Of a DNA stretch of 64,000 nucleotides, positions 59,291 through 64,000 are shown piece after piece. Within the stretch, counting starts at the first letter, position 1. Each line of letters starts with the position of its first letter. The stretch lies in assembly GCF_014174515.1 (NCBI RefSeq), contig NZ_JACJUG010000014.1, positions 1 to 64,000 of the forward strand. Reading direction: 5' to 3'. Under the pieces are notes generated by a model that worked only from the letters and a program-made list of their open reading frames with translations, did not search any database and was not told where the DNA came from. Source of the DNA: Mitsuaria sp. WAJ17. Its GTDB lineage: Bacteria > Pseudomonadota > Gammaproteobacteria > Burkholderiales > Burkholderiaceae_C. The translations under genes were made by a program, and so were the position numbers.

Positions 59291-59587
59291 CTTGGTCTCC
59301 GTTGAGGGGGTGTTGTGCACGCCGCCGGGCGTGCGACGCACATTTCAAGATGTATTTCAGAAAAATGCCATAAATATATAGCTAGCATGCTGTAAACACC
59401 GAGGCCTGGTGAGGCGGGGTGGGCGAGGTGTCTCAATCTGTGCCAATTCGGGGCACTTTCGGCCCTGGGGCAAGCCCTTAGATAAATATACTGCGGAAAT
59501 GCCAGAATTATTTGTGAAGGATACAAATCCTTTCGCCGCATGACGGCACCCGTCCAGCTTCACAGAACACCCCCTCGAGGAGACTCC
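59291..59587. promoter_or_regulatory. divergent promoter region, collagenase and receptor genes
   Basis: About 297 nt, AT-richer than its surroundings, including an AT-rich core at 59372-59383 and TATACT at 59487-59492 as a possible plus-strand -10. No clear -35 partners were found in either direction, so regulated or activator-dependent promoters are likely. GAGGAG ends 5 nt before the receptor ATG. Confidence 0.45.
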
Positions 59588-62272
59588 ATGAACCGCCACC
59601 CCCAGCGTCCGCTACCGGCCCGGCTGAGCCTGCTTGCCTGCGCCCTGGCGGCACTCGCCGCCCAGGCCCAGGCGCAGAACGCCGCCCAGGAAGCGACCGC
59701 CGAGAAACCGCCCCAGACCTTGCAGCGGGTCGAGATCGTGGGCTCCAGCATCAAGCGCATCACTGCCGAGGGTCCCAGTGCCATCGCCGTCTACAAGCGC
59801 GCGGACATCGAGGCCACCGGGGCCACCTCGACGGTGGAGCTGCTGTCCAAGATGGCGGCCGTGACGGCCTTCGATGACGGCAGCAACGGCAACTCCTTCT
59901 CCGCCGGCGCCACCAGCGCCAGCCTGCGCAATATGGGCGCCCAGAACGTGCTGGTGCTGCTCAACGGCCGGCGCCTGGCCAACTACGCCTTCGCGGCCGG
60001 CACCGATACCCCCTTCGTGGACCTCAACACCATCCCGCTGGCGGCGGTGGAGCGGGTCGAGATCCTGCGGGACGGCGCTTCGGCGCTCTACGGCTCCGAC
60101 GCCGTGGCCGGTGTGATGAACTTCGTCACCAAGACCGACTACCAGGGCATGGAGCTGGCCGGCAAGCTGGGCCAGCGCACGGCGGGTGACCAGCGCCGCG
60201 GCGAGTTCAGCCTGACGGCCGGTCGCGGGGACATCGACCGTGACGGCTACAACCTGCTGGCCATGGTGGCGGCCTCGCGCCGCGAGCCCGTGCTCGCCGG
60301 CAAGCACAGCCTGACTCGCAGCACCGACCTGCGCCCCTACGGCGGCCTGGACCTGCGCGACACCGCCCGCAGCCCTGGCTCCATCCAGCGCATCGATCAG
60401 GGCTACCGCAAGGCGCATCCCGCCTGCCCGGCCGGGCAGGTGGAGGTGGACAACATCGGCGACGAATACTGCCGCACCGACATCGCGGCAGACGCCCAAC
60501 TGAGCCCCACCCTGGAGCGCATCAACGCCTCCCTGATGGGCAGCAAGTCTCTAGGCGCCAACATGAGCCTCTTCGGCGAGCTGGTGCTGGGCCACAACAA
60601 GACCGACTGGCGCGGTGGCTATCCCACCCTGGAATCGGGCGTGGATCACCGCGTGACGCCGGGCATGGCCGCCTATGTGCCGGCCCTGGGCCGCTGGGTG
60701 GACGACAAGGGCGTGGTCCACGAGAACAGCCCCCTGCAGGCCTACCGCTCGGTGGACGAGGCCGGCGAGCGCGGCACCCGCTCCCTCGTGACCAGCAGCC
60801 GGGCCCTGGCCGGCCTGCGCGGCACGCAGGGCAACTGGGACTGGGAGGCCGCTGCGATGTTCAGCCGCAGTCGCGGCGACCAGACGGAGTTCAACATGCT
60901 CAAGCGCGACGCCGTGCTGAACGCCCTGGCCAAGGGGGGCTACAACCCCTTCGTGCCTGTGAACAGCCGCGCCGACGCGCAGGCCCTGCTGACCGACATC
61001 ACCAAGCAGGCCACCTCCACGCTCAACGCCCTGGACGCCAAGGTCAGCAATCCCGAGCTGACCCGCTTGCTGGGCGGCCCCCTGGGCATGGCGGCTGGCG
61101 TGCAGTTCATGCACGAGAGCATGAAGGAGGTGGCCGATCCGCAGCTGGCTGCCAAGAACATCGAGAACTGGAGCGGCACCTCCTCGGACGGCAGTCGCAA
61201 GGTCGCCTCCGGTTTTGTGGAATTCAATCTGCAGCCCAACAAGGCCACCGAGATCCAACTGGCCCTTCGCAGCGACCACTACAGCGACTTCGGCACCACC
61301 ACCAATCCCAAGATCGCCGTGGCCTTCCGCCCCAACAGCGACTGGCTGCTGCGCGCGGGCTTCAACACGGCCTTCAAGGCACCCTCGCTGCCGCAGATGC
61401 ACATGGGCTCGACCAACGCCTATCCTGGCGAGGGCATCCGCGACTGGATCCGCTGCAAGCCCATGGGCCTGAACTACAACCAGTGCGCCTACTACCCGCG
61501 CCTGACCTATGTGCCCAATGAGCAGCTCAAGCCCGAGCGCAGCGACATCTGGAGCGCCGGCCTGGCCTTCAACCCGTCCAAGGCCCTGAACACCACGGTG
61601 GATCTGTACTACCTGAAGCAGAAGGACTCCATCAACCTGCTGGACGGCCAGTACCTGATCGACCACGAGTTCGACATCCCCGGCTACGCCGACCTCGTCA
61701 CCCGCGACCCGCGCAACCCGGTGCTGGAGCAGCGCTACCCGGGCCTCAAGAACGGTCGCCTGAAGTACCTGACCCTGCCCTACATGAACGTGGGCGGCGT
61801 CGAGACGGGGGGCGTGGACTGGACACTGCGCCTGGAGCATCAGTGGGCGGGCATCCGCTTCTGGCTGGAGAACGAATACAACGCCATCCTGCGCTACAAG
61901 TCGGCCTTCACGCCCGATGGCGACCTGCTGGACCGCGTGGGCGGCTACAGCCAGGAGAAGTGGCGCAACACCCTGCGCGTGGGTGGCGAGCGCGGCGCCT
62001 GGCGCGTTCAGCTCAACGGCCTGACCTATGCCGGTGTTCTCAACGTCTCCAGCCCGGCGGTGCTGCAGCCCGGCGTGGACCCGGGCCGCATGCCCAGCCG
62101 CACGGTGTGGGACCTCTCCGTGGGCTACACCGGCTGGAAGGACCTCAAACTCAACCTGACGGTGCTGAACGTCTTCGACATCAAGCCGCGCTTCTCCACC
62201 GGCTACGGCGGCTTCTATGACGACCGCTACGGCCCGACCATCCAGCTGGCCGCACGCTACACCCTGCGCTGA
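59588..62272 (+). CDS. TonB-dependent receptor
   Basis: Outer-membrane active transporter, 894 residues. Signal peptide about 1-31 (ending AQAQAQN). TonB box region LQRVEIVGSSIKRI. Plug domain with MGAQNVLVLLNGRRLANYAF and VERVEILRDGASALYGSDAVAGVMNFVTK (classical plug end). Barrel follows, with several turns and KPERSDIWSAGLAF. The last residues are ARYTLR, so the final position is Arg rather than the usual aromatic, with Tyr at -4. Substrate is unknown; the collagenase next door suggests peptides. A terminator follows at 62351. Confidence 0.93.
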   Translation: MNRHPQRPLPARLSLLACALAALAAQAQAQNAAQEATAEKPPQTLQRVEIVGSSIKRITAEGPSAIAVYKRADIEATGATSTVELLSKMAAVTAFDDGSNGNSFSAGATSASLRNMGAQNVLVLLNGRRLANYAFAAGTDTPFVDLNTIPLAAVERVEILRDGASALYGSDAVAGVMNFVTKTDYQGMELAGKLGQRTAGDQRRGEFSLTAGRGDIDRDGYNLLAMVAASRREPVLAGKHSLTRSTDLRPYGGLDLRDTARSPGSIQRIDQGYRKAHPACPAGQVEVDNIGDEYCRTDIAADAQLSPTLERINASLMGSKSLGANMSLFGELVLGHNKTDWRGGYPTLESGVDHRVTPGMAAYVPALGRWVDDKGVVHENSPLQAYRSVDEAGERGTRSLVTSSRALAGLRGTQGNWDWEAAAMFSRSRGDQTEFNMLKRDAVLNALAKGGYNPFVPVNSRADAQALLTDITKQATSTLNALDAKVSNPELTRLLGGPLGMAAGVQFMHESMKEVADPQLAAKNIENWSGTSSDGSRKVASGFVEFNLQPNKATEIQLALRSDHYSDFGTTTNPKIAVAFRPNSDWLLRAGFNTAFKAPSLPQMHMGSTNAYPGEGIRDWIRCKPMGLNYNQCAYYPRLTYVPNEQLKPERSDIWSAGLAFNPSKALNTTVDLYYLKQKDSINLLDGQYLIDHEFDIPGYADLVTRDPRNPVLEQRYPGLKNGRLKYLTLPYMNVGGVETGGVDWTLRLEHQWAGIRFWLENEYNAILRYKSAFTPDGDLLDRVGGYSQEKWRNTLRVGGERGAWRVQLNGLTYAGVLNVSSPAVLQPGVDPGRMPSRTVWDLSVGYTGWKDLKLNLTVLNVFDIKPRFSTGYGGFYDDRYGPTIQLAARYTLR

Positions 62273-62350
62273 AGCCCTGAAACCCTTGTCTCTGCTGCTG
62301 AGCTCATCAGCGGCTCTTCGGTTCTGGTACCTGCATGCCAGTCCCTTGAT

Positions 62351-62375
62351 GCCCCGCCTCGTGCGGGGCTTTTTT
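62351..62375 (+). terminator. rho-independent terminator after the second receptor gene
   Basis: Stem GCCCCGC (62351-62357) / GCGGGGC (62363-62369) with loop CTCGT followed by six Ts. Confidence 0.92.
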
Positions 62376-62472
62376 GTGCGCCCGCGCCGCTGCCCGGCAG
62401 AGGATGCGCAGAAAAATCGTTAGCATGCCGCCCATGCCCGATACGGAAACCTCTGACACCAGGACCCGCCGC

Positions 62473-63036
62473 ATGCAAGATCCCCAGGGCAGTGCGGCGG
62501 CCACGGGCCGCCTGCACATCAGCCCGCTGGGCGAGTCGGACATCGAGCCCCTGGCACAGGGCCTGTGGCACGAGGAGGTGTACCACCACATCGGCGGCCT
62601 ACCCGAGGCGCGGTCCGAGGTGTCGGACTGGCTGCGCCACACCCTGGCCGGACCTCCGTCACAGGAGCCGCCGCAACGCTGGCTCAACTACGTGATGCGT
62701 CGCGCGCCGGGCGAGGCGCCCGTGGGCCTGCTGCAGGCCACGCTGCATGGGGGCGTCGCCGAGGTGGCCTACCTGCTGCTGCCTTCCGAGTGGGGCCAGG
62801 GCCTGGCCGGCGAGGGCCTGCGCTGGCTGCACGAGGTGCTGGCCCGCGTCGCCCCCGAGGCGCACTGCTGGGCCACCACCGTGCCGGCCAACGAGAGGAG
62901 CTGGCGGCTGCTTGAACGCTGCGGCTATGTGCGCGCGGCGCCGCCGGAGGCGCCCGCCCTGATGAGCTACGAAGAGGGGGACTGGGTCTTCCGCCGGGCG
63001 TTGCCGCCGCAGGGCCCGGGCGCCGCGGGGTGCTGA
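62473..63036 (+). CDS. GNAT family N-acetyltransferase (RimJ/RimL-like)
   Basis: A 187-residue acetyltransferase. The fold runs from about 12 to 180 with LHISPLGESDIEPL at the start, LLLPSEWGQGLAGEGL as the acetyl-CoA-binding loop (QGLAGEG), and VPANERSWRLLERCGYVRA near the end, the family's conserved NxxS...LEkxGF. The substrate is unknown. The start is uncertain: ATG 62473 has AGGA 8 nt upstream, while ATGs at 62425 and 62434 are in frame. Convergent with the helicase gene, 1 nt apart. Confidence 0.85.
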   Translation: MQDPQGSAAATGRLHISPLGESDIEPLAQGLWHEEVYHHIGGLPEARSEVSDWLRHTLAGPPSQEPPQRWLNYVMRRAPGEAPVGLLQATLHGGVAEVAYLLLPSEWGQGLAGEGLRWLHEVLARVAPEAHCWATTVPANERSWRLLERCGYVRAAPPEAPALMSYEEGDWVFRRALPPQGPGAAGC

Positions 63037-63037
63037 G

Positions 63038-64000
63038 CTAGCCGCCCGCGGCCCGCAGCTTGTCCTTCTTGCTGGGGCGCCTGCCCTTGACTCCGCCGGT
63101 GGCCGCGGCCGGAGGCGCGGTCTCGGTCGGCTCAAAGCCCGCCAGCTGCTCACGAGGAATGCGCCGGCCCTGGCGCTTCTCGATCAGACGGAAGTGCGCC
63201 TCGGTGGCCGCGCTGACAAAGCTCACCGCCAGCCCTTCGGCCCCCGCGCGCGCCGTGCGGCCGATGCGGTGCACATAGTCCACCGTGGAGCGGGGCAGGT
63301 CGTAGTTCACGACCACGGGAAGCTGGACGATGTCGATGCCTCGCGCGCCGAGGTCCGTGGCCACCAGCACGCGCAGCTCGCCGGACTTGAAGGCCGCCAG
63401 CACCCGGGTGCGCGCCCCCTGGCTTGCATCGCCATGGAAGGCCGCGGCCGCCAGGCCGGCACGCTGCAGCTTGTCGGCCACGTGGTCGCAGGCATAGCGC
63501 GTGGCCACGAAGACCAGCACGCGCGGCCAGCCCTCCTGCTCGATCAGCTGGCGCAGCAGGGGGGTGCGCCGCGCGGCATCGACGGTGATGGCGCGCTCGG
63601 TGAGCTTGCGATCTCCGGGCTCCACATCGAGGGTCAGGTCTTGCCCGATCTCCACTCGAAGCGGATCGTGCAGCAGCTGCTCGGACAGCGCCTGCACCGA
63701 CGCCGGGAAGGTGGCGGAGAACAGCAGGTTCTGGCGCTGCGCCGGCAGCAGGGCCAGCACGCGCGCGAGCTCCTCGGCAAAGCCGGCGTCCAGCAGGCGG
63801 TCGGCCTCGTCCAGCACCAGGCAGCGCAAGCCTGTGAGCGAGAGCCCGTTGTGCTCGAGCACGTCCAGCAGCCGGCCGGGCGTGGCGACGACGATGTCCG
63901 CCCCGCCGCGCAGCGCCATCAGCTGCGGGTTGATGGACACGCCGCCATAAAGGACGGACACCTTCACCGACACCGCCAGGCAGCGCGCCGCGGCACGCAG
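63038..64000 (-). CDS. DEAD-box RNA helicase (RhlE-like), 5' end outside window
   Basis: The C-terminal two-thirds of an ATP-dependent RNA helicase; 320 codons are visible. Motifs in order: Ib (VVATPGRLLDVLEH), II (VLDEADRLLD), III (SATFP), IV (VLVFVATRYACDHVA), V (ATDLGARGIDI), VI (HRIGRTARAG). The C-terminal tail is basic (GVKGRRPSKKDKLRAAGG). RhlE-type helicases remodel ribosomal and messenger RNA. Walker A and the Q motif lie upstream of the window. Subfamily is inferred from motif spelling and the short tail. Confidence 0.92.
   Translation of the reverse strand: MRAAARCLAVSVKVSVLYGGVSINPQLMALRGGADIVVATPGRLLDVLEHNGLSLTGLRCLVLDEADRLLDAGFAEELARVLALLPAQRQNLLFSATFPASVQALSEQLLHDPLRVEIGQDLTLDVEPGDRKLTERAITVDAARRTPLLRQLIEQEGWPRVLVFVATRYACDHVADKLQRAGLAAAAFHGDASQGARTRVLAAFKSGELRVLVATDLGARGIDIVQLPVVVNYDLPRSTVDYVHRIGRTARAGAEGLAVSFVSAATEAHFRLIEKRQGRRIPREQLAGFEPTETAPPAAATGGVKGRRPSKKDKLRAAGG

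Overview
The window is chromosomal DNA of a high-GC betaproteobacterium. Gene content and order (a complete mraZ-to-ftsZ division cluster followed by lpxC, mDAP-type MurE, TonB-dependent receptors, a PEP-CTERM protein) point to Burkholderiales, probably a Roseateles/Mitsuaria/Rubrivivax-like lineage; this placement is inferred, not searched. No tRNA, rRNA or CRISPR array was seen.

1-15111: a beta-glucan utilisation locus. A GH16 endoglucanase (plus strand, 5' end outside the window) would cut polysaccharide outside the cell. On the minus strand follow a LacI-type regulator, a large TonB-dependent receptor, a SapC-like protein, a JmjC/cupin_8 protein and a flavin-dependent tryptophan-halogenase-like protein. 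Then come a sugar ABC importer (binding protein, two permeases, ATPase) and a GH1 beta-glucosidase. An identical 14-bp palindrome lies at the start of both transcription units, and a degenerate copy lies before the regulator gene, so the locus is probably one LacI regulon. A diguanylate cyclase sits between GH16 and the ABC operon.

15280-21291: accessory genes. These are two alpha/beta hydrolases, a secreted HExxH protein of unknown family, a LysE exporter, a VOC protein and a divergent MocR-type regulator with a clear terminator.

21356-39628: the dcw cluster mraZ-rsmH-ftsL-ftsI-murE-murF-mraY-murD-ftsW-murG-murC-ddl-ftsQ-ftsA-ftsZ, with a good sigma70 promoter and MraZ-type repeats in front and a terminator behind. 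It has been invaded by palindromic elements: one between mraY and murD, one read in frame inside murD, and one between ftsW and murG flanked by a 9-bp direct repeat. MurD also has a roughly 120-residue low-complexity insertion.

39766-45290: an orphan NarL-type histidine kinase, lpxC, then a lower-GC pair coding an OLD/RecF-like ATPase and a small TOPRIM-like protein, which is a candidate anti-phage module. Two small hypothetical genes follow.

45319-53088: a heterodimeric MdlAB-type ABC exporter, a large extracellular nuclease preceded by two PurR-like palindromes, and a PEP-CTERM protein.

53152-64000: a decayed IS1182-type element, a lipoprotein/ECF sigma/anti-sigma operon, an M9 collagenase divergent from a second TonB-dependent receptor, a GNAT acetyltransferase, and the 3' part of a RhlE-like RNA helicase.
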